The notes: generated by a model from the sequence alone, not told the origin. 62,482 nucleotides of DNA from Paludibacter sp. (GCA_028692715.1 JAQUWU010000030.1:1-62482); one strand, 5' to 3'; positions 43,642 through 53,399 are shown, counted from the stretch's first letter. Numbers and translations: made by a program.

Positions 43642-44754
43642 TTATGTGGTGTAATAATTGATTCCATCAACTTTTCCGCTGAACTTATCATCTACTACTA
43701 TACCTACACTATGTCTTGCTCTAGTAAGTGCAACATATAGTTTAGCTCGGGTAGGGAAAGCCAAATCAGTTTCATTGTTTTGTATCCAATCTAGCATCTT
43801 TTTAGTCGGATATATAAGCGTTCTATCAAATGTTAGCCCTTTAGAAACCCCAAAGTTCATTGACTGATAATTGTCATTAACTTTGACAGAAATTTTATCA
43901 CGCAATTGCAAAGGTTTATAGACCTCTAAGTAACTGTTAACATCGGTCCTTTTTACAAAAAACACTCCATCATGTTGGGTAGATTCTTTTTCTTCCCATT
44001 CACAGCCATCATACTCTCTAAAAACCTTATTGGCATATATACATATTTCTTTTCTATTTCTATATGTCTTGTTTAGGCTATCTTTGTCAATAACAACTTT
44101 CAACCTCTTACACTCGTTTTTAATGAAATCTTCGATTTTTCCATCTTTATATTTTGTGTATTTTTTATCATAGTGTGTTAAATATGTTACTTGGCGAGGA
44201 TCCCCAACCATTGTAACCTGAATACTTGATTTGAAGAAAAGTTTTATAATCTCTAAATCATATCCTGCCATATCTTGCACTTCATCTATAAAGATATATG
44301 GATAAATTTTGCTTAACCTTGATATTACATACCCCTCTGAAAGTTCGTTTACTTTAAGAACGAATTTAGCTAATTTGTCGGAGTAAATTTGCTTATTTCC
44401 ATTAAAGTAATGTTTTTCTACATCTTCTTCCTTATAATATACCGGGCCATTTCTGCCAATATATTTAAGAGCAGATTGCTTATTTACTAATTGTAATCCT
44501 ACTACATCACCATCATATAGACAGCTTTGATATGGTTTAACCCCATGTTGAATCAAAAAGGAAAACCATGTTTGGATTACAATGTTTGATGGTATTATTC
44601 CGTACTTTTTAATAAATTTTTTTCTTATTTCAGCTTCATTTGCTTCTGTAAATGTTGTAATCAATACCCGTTTATCGGTTATTTTTGCCGTTTCATTCAC
44701 AATGTAAGTTGTTTTACCAGAACCAGCAGCCGCTATTATCAACTTATCACTCAT
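43642..44754 (-). CDS. Compact UvrD/PcrA-like SF1 helicase, Gabija GajB-like
   Basis: A 370-residue SF1A helicase started at ATG 44754, which overlaps the end of the OLD gene by eight bases. LIIAAAGSGKTTYIVNETAK is the Walker A, YIFIDEVQDMAGYDLEII motif II, VTMVGDPRQVTYLTHY motif III, KTYRNRKEICIYANKVF motif IV and KLYVALTRARHSVGIVV motif VI. It is shorter than GajB (about 490) and full UvrD (about 720), with reduced 1B/2B insertions. Pairing with an OLD nuclease immediately upstream is the Gabija arrangement, in which the helicase helps sense or process DNA ends. It sits between brxC and pglX within the BREX transcript. Gabija assignment is by organisation; sequence-level subtype is open. 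Confidence 0.8.
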   Translation of the reverse strand: MSDKLIIAAAGSGKTTYIVNETAKITDKRVLITTFTEANEAEIRKKFIKKYGIIPSNIVIQTWFSFLIQHGVKPYQSCLYDGDVVGLQLVNKQSALKYIGRNGPVYYKEEDVEKHYFNGNKQIYSDKLAKFVLKVNELSEGYVISRLSKIYPYIFIDEVQDMAGYDLEIIKLFFKSSIQVTMVGDPRQVTYLTHYDKKYTKYKDGKIEDFIKNECKRLKVVIDKDSLNKTYRNRKEICIYANKVFREYDGCEWEEKESTQHDGVFFVKRTDVNSYLEVYKPLQLRDKISVKVNDNYQSMNFGVSKGLTFDRTLIYPTKKMLDWIQNNETDLAFPTRAKLYVALTRARHSVGIVVDDKFSGKVDGINYYTT

Positions 44755-46387
44755 CAGCAATTGCCTCCAGTATATAGCTAGGAATTACTATCGCCTTGTC
44801 GGTATCAAATATTTTCAATGCACACTCAGTTTTATTATTTTTCATATATTTGTGCATTTCATCATCACTGTTATATGATGTATCAAATATCTCGTTGAGC
44901 AGTTTCAAATTGTTGCATTTCAAAAGTTTAGGTTCTAACGTATTGTAGTTAAAGTTTTTGTCACCAATTTTAAGTGTTCCAGAATCAACTTCTGTATCAT
45001 AACAGATTTTAATATTAGATTTTTTGTTATCCCCTAAATAACCATCATATTTCTTCTCCAATACCTTAATATCAAAGTCCGTGTCTGTTACCACAGAAAC
45101 ATTGATGTTTAATTTCTCAGCAATTTCTAAAAACCTTAAAAAGGAAGTTCCAACTGAAATAACGTCTACTCCATCGTGAATAGGGAGCTTTCCATCATGT
45201 GCCATCATATATGCCTTTTGCACTACTAGCTCGTCAGAATCACCCTCTACTAATATTGATTTTTTGCTTAACACTAAGCGTAAAGTATCGTATCCTGCGA
45301 TTTTTTTAAAAAAACTAGCAGAGGGTAATTCATCAAACTTTATTATTTCATGATTATTTAAAAGCATTAAATGCTCTAAACCTAATTTATTAGCAACAAA
45401 ACTATTATGTGTAGAAATAATAATTTGCTTGTCCTCGTACTTACTTTCAATCGCATTAATCAGTTGACTAAGTTTTGAATATGAAAGATGGCTCTCTGGT
45501 TCTTCTAACAAGATTATTTGAGCACTTTGTGAGCGCTTATGAGTTAGAGCTAATTCAGTTTTAACAATGCATTGTGAGCCTTTACCAATGTACCCAAAAG
45601 GAATATCATTAAGTTGTGTAACCAAACTATTTTCCCAAGCACTTTTTGTTCCTAAATCTACCGATAACGACACCTTACCATCTATAATAGAAGATTCTTT
45701 TTGTATCCTCTCATTTATGGAAACAATAGATTCATCATCTATAAATCGTTCCTTCATGTTTCTGTGCGCCTGTGCAACGGAGGTTATTTCTTCTGGTGTT
45801 AGCAAATCCTTGACAATTCTTGAAATGTAAACATCAGATCCATTTTGAAATTTATGATTAGATGAATCAATCATTGCAGATTTTAAAGGAATACTTCGCA
45901 CCGTTATAACTGTGCGTGCAAAAGTCGTCCAACTGACATCGTAGTATTCTATAGGTAAACTTTGCATAGATTTCTTTTTAATCAAATTATGATATTCATC
46001 ATCAAACTTTGAGTTGTAGCTAATTTCAAATTTCAAACCCTCTATGCCATTTATACCATCTGAATTAGAATTACCCTCAAAAGTAGGGTCGATAGTTCCA
46101 TCAAAGAAAACCTCTATAATAACAGATGGAGGGGAGATAGACTTACCAGAGTTTACAGATTTGATATATTCCGAAACAATTTCATCATTAAATATATATT
46201 GTGTTAGTTCATTTCTAATATTTCTTCCACCATATAGAGATGTCAATGCCATATGTATAGCTTCCAATATTGTAGATTTTCCAGAATCATTATTGCCAAC
46301 TAAAATATTAAGCTTTTTGTTTAACTTAAATTCAAATGTATTTTTAAAGCACTTAAAATTAGTGATTTTAATTTTACTTATAGCCAT
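44747..46387 (-). CDS. OLD-family ATPase-Toprim nuclease, Gabija GajA-like
   Basis: A 546-residue protein close to GajA size. The N-terminal ABC ATPase has KNTFEFKLNKKLNILVGNND followed by SGKSTILEAI (Walker A), IILLEEPESHLSYSKLSQL (Walker B) and IIISTHNSFVANKLGL (H-loop). From about residue 375 it has a Toprim domain: SILVEGDSDELVVQKAYMMA (catalytic Glu) and SVVTDTDFD (DxD). This is the OLD class 2 layout. Such proteins nick or cut DNA when nucleotide levels fall or when certain DNA ends are seen. It is 12 bases behind the DUF2130 gene and overlaps the helicase gene, so the three were probably captured together inside the BREX operon. Confidence 0.86.
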   Translation of the reverse strand: MAISKIKITNFKCFKNTFEFKLNKKLNILVGNNDSGKSTILEAIHMALTSLYGGRNIRNELTQYIFNDEIVSEYIKSVNSGKSISPPSVIIEVFFDGTIDPTFEGNSNSDGINGIEGLKFEISYNSKFDDEYHNLIKKKSMQSLPIEYYDVSWTTFARTVITVRSIPLKSAMIDSSNHKFQNGSDVYISRIVKDLLTPEEITSVAQAHRNMKERFIDDESIVSINERIQKESSIIDGKVSLSVDLGTKSAWENSLVTQLNDIPFGYIGKGSQCIVKTELALTHKRSQSAQIILLEEPESHLSYSKLSQLINAIESKYEDKQIIISTHNSFVANKLGLEHLMLLNNHEIIKFDELPSASFFKKIAGYDTLRLVLSKKSILVEGDSDELVVQKAYMMAHDGKLPIHDGVDVISVGTSFLRFLEIAEKLNINVSVVTDTDFDIKVLEKKYDGYLGDNKKSNIKICYDTEVDSGTLKIGDKNFNYNTLEPKLLKCNNLKLLNEIFDTSYNSDDEMHKYMKNNKTECALKIFDTDKAIVIPSYILEAIADE

Positions 46388-46399
46388 AACTTTTCCTTT

Positions 46400-47974
46400 C
46401 TACTGTGGTGATTTCTCCTCTAATTCAGCAAATTTAGCAATCATCGTTGGATTGCCTTTTGTAAGTTTCTTTATGCTTAAATCTTGTGCTTTATTATTAG
46501 CAGTGTTCAAATGTTTTTCCGATAAAGTTAAATTCTCTCGCATTTTTGTAAGTAATTTAATTGTATCGTCAATGTTCTTAATTGCATCTGAAAAACGCTC
46601 ACTTGCCCACATTACATTTTTACCAAAGCTATCTTTAAACGCTATCATTTGGTTCTCGAAATTGGCAATATCAATGTTTTGATTTTGAATTTCTGCTAAT
46701 TGTTCTTTATACTGTGCAGAGTTTTTGGCTGCATTTCTCAATAATGTTATCATTGGTATAAAGAATTGAGGACGGATAACATACATCTTTGGATACTTAT
46801 GGGAAACATCAACAATACCATTATTATAATAATCATTATCTTTTTCCAACAATGAAACTAATACAGCATATTCGCATTTTTTCTCATTTCTATCCTTGTC
46901 TAATTCTTTAAAGAAATCTTCGTTTTTCTTTTTAGTAGCTGTTTCATCGGCTTCATTTTTCATCTCAAACATGATTGAAATTAGTTCTGTGCCATTATCT
47001 GTAAAATCTTTAAAGATAAAGTCACCTTTACTACCGCTTCTAGAGTCATTATCTTTTTCAAAATACGCAGTAGGAAAGCCTACATGACGAACTTGATTAA
47101 AGGAAAGCTCACAATGCTGTTCTAATGTTTCCCCTATCATTTTAGTAGATTGTTTTGCTTTCAAATCTTTATAGAAATTAATTTGCTCATCTTTTTCTAA
47201 AAGTTTATCTTTGTAGCTATCTTCAAGCACTTTAATTTTCAATTCATGAGCCGAAACAAGATTTTCACTTTGGAATTGTAGCGATGAAATTTCTTTATCT
47301 TTTTCTGATAAAGTAGCCTGTCCCTTTAATTGTTCTGCACTTACTGCTAATTCTTTTTGATACTCAGCTTGATTAAGTTTATTCGTCAACTTATCTATCT
47401 CTTTATTTAATTCGGAGATATTTTTTTCTAAAGTGACTTGTGCATTGGCTCGCTCAATTTCTAGTTCGCTATTTTTTTCTTTTTCAGAAGAAGATAGTAA
47501 TGCCTTTAGTCTTTCAATTTCTTGGTTAGACTCAGACAGACTTTTCTCTAGCTCTATTTTGGCATTTGCTTCTGCCAACTCTAATTCATTCGCCTTTTCT
47601 TTTTGAGATGAAGAAACCAATGCCTTTAATCTTTCGATTTCTTGGTTAGACTCCGACAGGCTTTTCTCTAGCTCTACTTTAGCATTTGCTTCTGCTACTT
47701 CCAATTCACTCGACTTCTCTTTTAGAGTAGCTTCCAATAATGTCTTTAATCTTTGGATTTCTTGGTCGGAATCAGCTTTTGTTTTCTCTAAATTTCGCTG
47801 TGATTTTTCGTTTTCTAACTCGATTTCTTTTTCTTTCGCTTGATTTAAAAGGTCAATCCTTTGATTTAATTCTTTTTGAAACTCTGCATCACGTACTTGT
47901 CCTACAATGGCTATATATCCAGATTCATCTACCGTAAATATTTCATTACAATTTGGGCATTTAATCTCATTCAT
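46400..47974 (-). CDS. DUF2130 coiled-coil protein with PD-(D/E)xK-like domain
   Basis: A 524-residue protein. [20 protein letters not shown] is a small zinc-binding-like start (CPNC). Residues about 40-270 are a long coiled coil containing three 40-residue repeats. From about 290 the DUF2130 domain begins: [40 protein letters not shown] and [14 protein letters not shown]; Asp in GDFIF and Glu-x-Lys in FEMKNE fit a PD-(D/E)xK nuclease core. It resembles RmuC-type proteins. It lies 43 bases after brxC and 12 before the OLD gene. Its role is unknown; as part of the inserted module it may be a DNA-end nuclease or scaffold. Confidence 0.82.
   Translation of the reverse strand: MNEIKCPNCNEIFTVDESGYIAIVGQVRDAEFQKELNQRIDLLNQAKEKEIELENEKSQRNLEKTKADSDQEIQRLKTLLEATLKEKSSELEVAEANAKVELEKSLSESNQEIERLKALVSSSQKEKANELELAEANAKIELEKSLSESNQEIERLKALLSSSEKEKNSELEIERANAQVTLEKNISELNKEIDKLTNKLNQAEYQKELAVSAEQLKGQATLSEKDKEISSLQFQSENLVSAHELKIKVLEDSYKDKLLEKDEQINFYKDLKAKQSTKMIGETLEQHCELSFNQVRHVGFPTAYFEKDNDSRSGSKGDFIFKDFTDNGTELISIMFEMKNEADETATKKKNEDFFKELDKDRNEKKCEYAVLVSLLEKDNDYYNNGIVDVSHKYPKMYVIRPQFFIPMITLLRNAAKNSAQYKEQLAEIQNQNIDIANFENQMIAFKDSFGKNVMWASERFSDAIKNIDDTIKLLTKMRENLTLSEKHLNTANNKAQDLSIKKLTKGNPTMIAKFAELEEKSPQ
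47432..47791 (-). repeat. Three tandem 120-bp coding repeats in DUF2130 gene
   Basis: Residues 62-181 of the DUF2130 protein are three 40-residue units, the second and third nearly identical (each starts [18 protein letters not shown] and holds AEANAK or RANAQ near the end). At DNA level units two and three differ by few bases over 120. The unit length keeps frame, so gain or loss of units would change only the length of the coiled coil. Confidence 0.85.
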
Positions 47975-48017
47975 CTCATTATCCCCCTATCAAAATTTAA
48001 TCGTCGTTAGGATACTT

Positions 48018-51000
48018 TTAATTCAACTGTATTCCATCACAGTTTTTAAGTAATTCCTTTAATCTATCCCTCATGCTTTCTACATAAGCGTCCACATCTT
48101 GCTCGTTTTCTAATCGTTTAGATGGGAATACTACCTGTCTATTAAATGCCCTAATAACTTGTTTTGGTGCAGATGTGCCTGTTGTGACAGGGGTAGGTAC
48201 TGGTTTAGGTGCAGGAGGTTTTTGTAAAAACTCAATCTTGTTACAAACATCATCTTTATACGTAAGCATCGGAGGTACCAGACCATCTAAAAGTGCAAGA
48301 CTTGTAAGTTCTGCAATTCTTGCTTTCTTTTCTGCGTAGAAGCTATCAGCTTTTGTCATCACAGTTTTTACAGCTTCTATATTCATATTTCCTTGATGAG
48401 TAGCTTCCATGCACTGACGTACAATTTCAAGTAGTTCTTCTCGCTTGACTGAAAGCAATCTTTCATGGCCTTCTCTTACTGTTTGCATGAGTGTATTTAG
48501 CTCTGGTATTTTATTATAGCTAAACTTTGAACTATTTATAACAGTCAGTAAGCGAATTTGATTGAGAGCCTTATTTGCTTCTTCCTCCCTTGATAGGTAA
48601 TCAAGTTCATTTTTAAGGTCATTCTCCATCTTTACTGCCAAATCAAATATTGTGACTTGATTTTTAAAGAAACTCTCCACATTTTGCATATCGTCTTTAT
48701 TATCAAACAAATCATCTTGCTTTTTAAGGATTATATCAATTAGTGAAATATTATCTTTTTGCTGTGTTAATACTTCTTCTGTCAAAGAAACACCGTGTTT
48801 GACAAGAGAATGATCCGGATAGTTTTTACCTACATATCTTTTATTCAGGGTTTCATAGTGTTCTTTTTGTTCTGTGAACTTACGAACTACAAAAGAGATA
48901 AGACTATCTTCATCTTCTGGAATATCCATTACATCAAAATATTCTCTCAAAAATTCTTTAATAGACTTCATTTTAGAAACAGAAATCAACTCACGTTTCG
49001 CAATAGATACTTTTCCAATTTCACTTTTTTTACGAAGCATATCTGGAAGTTTTTTATCATCTGGTTGAATGGTTGTACCTGCATACTTGATTGTAACTTT
49101 TTGCTCGTATACTAATCTAGCAGCCACTACTGCAATATCTATTTCTTTCCAACCATAAGGAATTGCTTGGTATCTACTTTGAATATCAGCCATAGAGGTA
49201 GGTAGCTTACGAATAGCTTGCATTTCTAAGTATTCTTCCATCTTAGCAGCAGCATCTCTATTATCTTCAAATCCTACCATTACACCATTATCAGCACTTC
49301 CATTTAAAGTAGCGATAATATCTGCATCTGTGTCAGCATTTTTTGTTATTAAGGCTAATTCGCTGTAAACATGAGCCACTAGGTATTCCAATCCTTGGTT
49401 AATCTTGGACTTTGCATCGCCACCTTTAATCTCTATCTTTTCTCCATCTGCGTAAAAGACAGCTTCCTCAATAGCCTTTCTTAATTGCTCAGTTGCTTTC
49501 ACTTCATAAATGGTAGCTTCATCTTGTTGGTCTTTGATAATATCTTGAACTGATTTTGCAAGCTGTGCAACATTCTTCTGCTTGATGTATTTACGAATTT
49601 TCATTGCACTTTCAATAGACTCATAGTATTCATTATCAGCAAGTACAACAAATGCACTTCCTTTTGATTCTGCAGATAAACGAAGCTCTGATTTCTCAGT
49701 CGGATCCATTGCAACAGTCATAAAACGAAGTTTCATGCCACCTGTGAATGCACCAACGGTAACGCTATCTACCATGCGATCAAAAGCAAAGTCATATTTT
49801 CCATAACGGAATTTAGGAGTATTATAAATGTCTGCAAATATTGTATTTGCAATTTTTTCAATAATAGTTGATGTATCTACATGAGTATCCTTAATTTCTC
49901 TTTGAATGTCTTGTTCTTCATCTGTAAGGAAATTATAAATATCTCCTGTTCTAGCAATATAGTTTTGGCTAATAAGTCGTGACAGTGAGTTTTTAACAGA
50001 CTCTCGAAGTGTAATTTTATCTACACGTATATCATCAGCCATCAAGATAACAATATTATCAATATTTGATTTAATATCATCAATGTAACGGAGCAAATAA
50101 AGAAGTTTTAAAACATTAATATCTTGTTCTTCTATTCCATATCCATCAGCAGCAGCCTTTTCGCATCGTTCCATTACTCTACGGATAGACCCATCTAAGA
50201 AACTATGTACTGTATCATAGAAACAGAAGAAAGGCACAAGTGCGTATTCATCACGTTCTTGTAATTTTTGGGCAGCTTCTTGGAAACCAGAAAGCATAGA
50301 ACGTTCACCACCAGAAAGGTGTTTGCCTGCATTACCATGTTTACGAATTTCGGCAAATACCTTTTGCATAATGATAAATTGGTATGGTACAAATGGGAAA
50401 TTGACTGCAAACTCACTCGCTCCTGTATATCCTTTGATGTCAAGGATAGAATCTGTAAAGCTAAACAAATTGCGTAGTACAGAATCATTTTGACCATATA
50501 GTGTTTCTAAGTTTTGTTTCGCTTCTAGAGTCTTCGCCAAAATACGTTTTTGAATTACTTCATCTACGGAAGAAGATGATAAAGAAAGTCTTGTTTTAAA
50601 TCTAGCTTGAATACGAGAAAATTCATCAGAACGCACTTTAATGATCTGGTCGATTGCTTCTTGTCCAGTACACATAACCCAAACTTTGCCACCACAATCT
50701 GTACCGATTTTTTCGGTAAGCGATTGTAGGTTTAGTAGCATATCTGTATCCGTTCCAACGTATTGACCAACCTCGTCAATCATAAATAACAGTCTGAAGT
50801 TCTTTGGTTTACTGCTGACATAAGCGTTAATGTCAGTAACAAGCTGTGCAATACTAATATCCACACCACTTTTATCAGCAAACCATGCTTTGGCATCATC
50901 TTCACTCATATCAAGGACTTCCATAAGTGTTGGAATAATAAATTTGCCATTAAAAGCAAATGCACGACGCATTTCTAACCAAGATTTACCTTTCTTTTCT

Positions 51001-51551
51001 TCGAAAATACCTCTAAAATCTTCCGTTTTGCCACTTTGCTCAATGTAATATTCAAGCATAGCTACTTTTAAATTTTCGCCATAAAAACCTAAGTGGTTAT
51101 AGAACATTTTTGCAAATACACGCAAAACAGCAGTTTTATCTTTATTGATAGAACCCTCAATATCAATATTAAACAGAATTGTTTCTGTCTTACCTTTTGT
51201 TGCATTATCAATCATCATAAAGGTAGCAGGATCATCTGAAAATTTTTCTCTAAAATATTCTACTGTCTTTTTCCCACTTATTTCATTGTTAGCAAGAATA
51301 TAGGAAAGCATTTTTAAGAAGTGTGACTTACCACTTCCAAAGAACCCAGAAATCCATACACCAATATCATCTGTTGGTTCTGCAATGGCTTCTTCGTAAT
51401 AATTAAAAAAAGAAATAAAATGTTTTTTTAGTTCCTTCGTAATGACATATTCTTTTACTTCACGTTCTGTACTGTCGTCTATTTGGTCAACCTTGATAAC
51501 ACCGTTAATTTTTCGGTTAATATCATCAGCGAACATTGATTGTATTTTCAT
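48018..51551 (-). CDS. brxC: BREX P-loop ATPase BrxC
   Basis: A 1177-residue protein; GGAGAGG before ATG 51551 supports this start rather than the longer frame. It begins MKIQSMFADDINRKINGVIK, and the Walker A is at WISGFFGSGKSHFLKMLSYI (about 65). RLLFMIDEVGQYVGTDTDML is the Walker B region. A Pro-rich linker (KPPAPKPVPTPVTTG) lies near the C-terminus. Length and beginning match BrxC (DUF499-like/PglY relative) of type 1 BREX, which is needed for methylation and restriction and is thought to load or coordinate the other BREX proteins. It lies 13 bases after brxB. Confidence 0.95.
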   Translation of the reverse strand: MKIQSMFADDINRKINGVIKVDQIDDSTEREVKEYVITKELKKHFISFFNYYEEAIAEPTDDIGVWISGFFGSGKSHFLKMLSYILANNEISGKKTVEYFREKFSDDPATFMMIDNATKGKTETILFNIDIEGSINKDKTAVLRVFAKMFYNHLGFYGENLKVAMLEYYIEQSGKTEDFRGIFEEKKGKSWLEMRRAFAFNGKFIIPTLMEVLDMSEDDAKAWFADKSGVDISIAQLVTDINAYVSSKPKNFRLLFMIDEVGQYVGTDTDMLLNLQSLTEKIGTDCGGKVWVMCTGQEAIDQIIKVRSDEFSRIQARFKTRLSLSSSSVDEVIQKRILAKTLEAKQNLETLYGQNDSVLRNLFSFTDSILDIKGYTGASEFAVNFPFVPYQFIIMQKVFAEIRKHGNAGKHLSGGERSMLSGFQEAAQKLQERDEYALVPFFCFYDTVHSFLDGSIRRVMERCEKAAADGYGIEEQDINVLKLLYLLRYIDDIKSNIDNIVILMADDIRVDKITLRESVKNSLSRLISQNYIARTGDIYNFLTDEEQDIQREIKDTHVDTSTIIEKIANTIFADIYNTPKFRYGKYDFAFDRMVDSVTVGAFTGGMKLRFMTVAMDPTEKSELRLSAESKGSAFVVLADNEYYESIESAMKIRKYIKQKNVAQLAKSVQDIIKDQQDEATIYEVKATEQLRKAIEEAVFYADGEKIEIKGGDAKSKINQGLEYLVAHVYSELALITKNADTDADIIATLNGSADNGVMVGFEDNRDAAAKMEEYLEMQAIRKLPTSMADIQSRYQAIPYGWKEIDIAVVAARLVYEQKVTIKYAGTTIQPDDKKLPDMLRKKSEIGKVSIAKRELISVSKMKSIKEFLREYFDVMDIPEDEDSLISFVVRKFTEQKEHYETLNKRYVGKNYPDHSLVKHGVSLTEEVLTQQKDNISLIDIILKKQDDLFDNKDDMQNVESFFKNQVTIFDLAVKMENDLKNELDYLSREEEANKALNQIRLLTVINSSKFSYNKIPELNTLMQTVREGHERLLSVKREELLEIVRQCMEATHQGNMNIEAVKTVMTKADSFYAEKKARIAELTSLALLDGLVPPMLTYKDDVCNKIEFLQKPPAPKPVPTPVTTGTSAPKQVIRAFNRQVVFPSKRLENEQDVDAYVESMRDRLKELLKNCDGIQLN

Positions 51552-51564
51552 AGCTTCCTCTCCT

Positions 51565-52122
51565 TCAAATGATGTTAAAAGCTCTATAATAATCATTGGG
51601 CTTTAATCTATTAAATAATTTTAGTGTGTATCCTGTAAATTCACCAGGATACATTACCAGTATTGGAATATCCGAAAAATGAGGTTGTAGTGCCTCTAAA
51701 AGAGAATGAACCCTCATAAATGGAAAGACTTCACCTACACCTGTAATAAACAACACATCACCTTTTTGATGTGGCTGATATTGCATTTTTGAAATAAATT
51801 CTTCTTCTCCAATAGTAGAGTGTAGTTGTTCTAATAGATATTCTTTTCCATCAGCTTCTTCCATATCTGGAATGGCCTCTAAAATATCAATTTCCTCACA
51901 AGCATTTAGGAATATTTTATATAAATCACACTCAATCACTCTGCAATTTAATGATGGATCAGTGGTGATTTGAGAATTAAAACGCTTAACAATCATTTCA
52001 TCTTCTGGAGCATAACAAAATATTCTAATATTCACTTCATTGCTAAGACCTTTACCTTCAAGAAATTCTTCCTGTTTAATAAGCTCTCTAACTTTATCTA
52101 ATCGCTCTTTAATGTCACTCAT
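51565..52122 (-). CDS. brxB: BREX protein BrxB (DUF1788)
   Basis: A 185-residue protein (ATG 52122; AGGAG eight bases upstream). NIRIFCYAPEDEMIVKRFNS, FLNACEEIDILEAIPDMEEA and VLFITGVGEVFPFMRVHSLL, then PILVMYPGEFTGYTLKLFNR are the conserved stretches of DUF1788, with the end DYYRAFNII as in other BrxB. It has no known catalytic motif and is essential for BREX. It lies between brxA (11-base spacing) and brxC. Confidence 0.94.
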   Translation of the reverse strand: MSDIKERLDKVRELIKQEEFLEGKGLSNEVNIRIFCYAPEDEMIVKRFNSQITTDPSLNCRVIECDLYKIFLNACEEIDILEAIPDMEEADGKEYLLEQLHSTIGEEEFISKMQYQPHQKGDVLFITGVGEVFPFMRVHSLLEALQPHFSDIPILVMYPGEFTGYTLKLFNRLKPNDYYRAFNII

Positions 52123-52133
52123 CACATCTTCTC

Positions 52134-52751
52134 CTAACCGAAACAGTTAAATGCTGGTAAAACTATTTCATCATTGTTACTTCTAATTGCATTTTCTAAT
52201 GCCCTACATATCAAAACAGGGTTTAATGTTTCCGATTTAGCATTATCCAAATACTCATTTTCAATAAGCACTTTCCTTAATACCGATTTTATTTTCTCGA
52301 TAGTGCTACTCGACCAACTTGCCACTGCATCATCTTGCTCCTGTAATCTCATAAAAAATACATTTAAATCTTTTTTGCTAAAACTAAAATCTTGTACTCG
52401 GTATTTTTCTGCAATCACTGTTAACATGAAATCCCACACTAATCTACTTTGTTTCATCATTGCATAAAGGCAAATCTGTTTAGAAACATCTACTGGTTGA
52501 TTTGCAATAGCACTTACCAAATCGGCGTCATTCATGCTATTCAGTCTTTTTACACACCCAACAGCAATCGTTTTTAATGACTTTTCAGTTGGATATTGAA
52601 ATAGGTTTTCTTCAATAATTTGATTTATTGCTTCTTCATCACTCAAACCATCATTAAGTAATTTTGCAGTAATCCTCATTTCATAAAAAAGAAACTGCTC
52701 TCTTGTTAAACTACCACTTCCGTTGTAAGGAGATGATATATTGTTTCTCAT
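52134..52751 (-). CDS. brxA: BREX protein BrxA (DUF1819)
   Basis: A 205-residue protein, usual BrxA length, started at ATG 52751, which has AAGGAGG five bases upstream; the frame extends further but without a site. YNGSGSLTREQFLFYEMRIT, NLFQYPTEKSLKTIAVGCVK and SRLVWDFMLTVIAEKYR are DUF1819 features. BrxA is a small DNA-binding-fold protein of type 1 BREX, first in the core operon. It follows the small HTH gene by 52 bases. Confidence 0.94.
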   Translation of the reverse strand: MRNNISSPYNGSGSLTREQFLFYEMRITAKLLNDGLSDEEAINQIIEENLFQYPTEKSLKTIAVGCVKRLNSMNDADLVSAIANQPVDVSKQICLYAMMKQSRLVWDFMLTVIAEKYRVQDFSFSKKDLNVFFMRLQEQDDAVASWSSSTIEKIKSVLRKVLIENEYLDNAKSETLNPVLICRALENAIRSNNDEIVLPAFNCFG

Positions 52752-52803
52752 ATAATCCTCCTTGTAAAATAATATCTGTTTATTATACTCTTTTTCTGTC
52801 CTT

Positions 52804-53013
52804 TTAATTGGACTCATCAATTATCTCCATAATATCATCAAAGCTACAATTAAGAGCATTGCAAATCTTCATTAATGTATCTGTATTTACGTTTTCTCCA
52901 CGTGTAAGTTTTCCTACTGTATAATTACTTATATCAGCAAGTTTCTCTAAGTCTTTTTTCTTCAAATCTTTGTCAATTAACATCTTCCAAAGTTTCTTAT
53001 ATGTTATGGCCAT
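52804..53013 (-). CDS. Small Cro/C1-type HTH regulator upstream of BREX
   Basis: A 69-residue single-domain helix-turn-helix protein: MAITYKKLWKMLIDKDLKKK, DLEKLADISNYTVGKLTRGE and NTDTLMKICNALNCSFDDIM are the XRE-family helices. It lacks any effector domain. It lies just before brxA in the same direction and probably controls the BREX promoter and its own. Other BREX loci carry larger WYL-type BrxR regulators; this is a different and smaller kind. Confidence 0.88.
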   Translation of the reverse strand: MAITYKKLWKMLIDKDLKKKDLEKLADISNYTVGKLTRGENVNTDTLMKICNALNCSFDDIMEIIDESN

Positions 53014-53399
53014 ACCATCTAATCCTTTCTGGTCAGAAAATCCAATATTCTATTATATATTATACACCATTTTTTGTAATTACTCACCATTAAATAAAGA
53101 TATCTCTTTATTTTTATAAAATATATTATATTAACCATTGATATTTTTCTGAAACATTTATGCTACCTTCTAAAAAGAATACGAATCATATATTTTTTTC
53201 ATTTCAACAACCTAAAAATGAATAAGATTTACTTGGTAATCATCACTTACTGATTATCTTGGCAAGCAATGCCTGCCAGTACACACTGGCAGGCGCTTGT
53301 TGGGGAAGTATCCCCAATCCCCACTAAAACACAATCAGTCTCTGTTGTATTTTTAATACTCTCATTTTGAGAGTAGCAGCACCTTGCTTCGCTTGCGGT
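53014..53399. other. BREX promoter region and end of transfer module
   Basis: About 390 bases without a gene. On the minus strand two TATAAT hexamers stand at 53059-53064 and 53052-53057, 40-50 bases before the HTH gene, a plausible -10 for the BREX transcript; the -35 is poor. At 53271-53294 is a perfect ten-base hairpin GCCTGCCAGT-ACAC-ACTGGCAGGC, just behind the relaxase stop, a likely transcript end although the T-run is weak. The step from a GC-richer backbone to a very A/T-rich stretch at about 53220 probably marks the cargo junction. Confidence 0.5.

Noticed and set aside
46044-46682. Plus-strand 212-codon open frame
   Set aside because: It is antisense to the ends of the DUF2130 and OLD genes, whose motifs are clear; the frame is a shadow of A/T-rich coding and has no ribosome site.
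47432-47791. Repeat block as a CRISPR array
   Set aside because: The units are 120 bases long, adjacent without spacers and in the reading frame of a coiled coil.
34016-52751. Locus as DISARM or type 2 BREX/Pgl
   Set aside because: No DrmA/DrmB, PglW kinase or BrxHI is present; brxA, brxB, brxC, pglX, pglZ and brxL define type 1.
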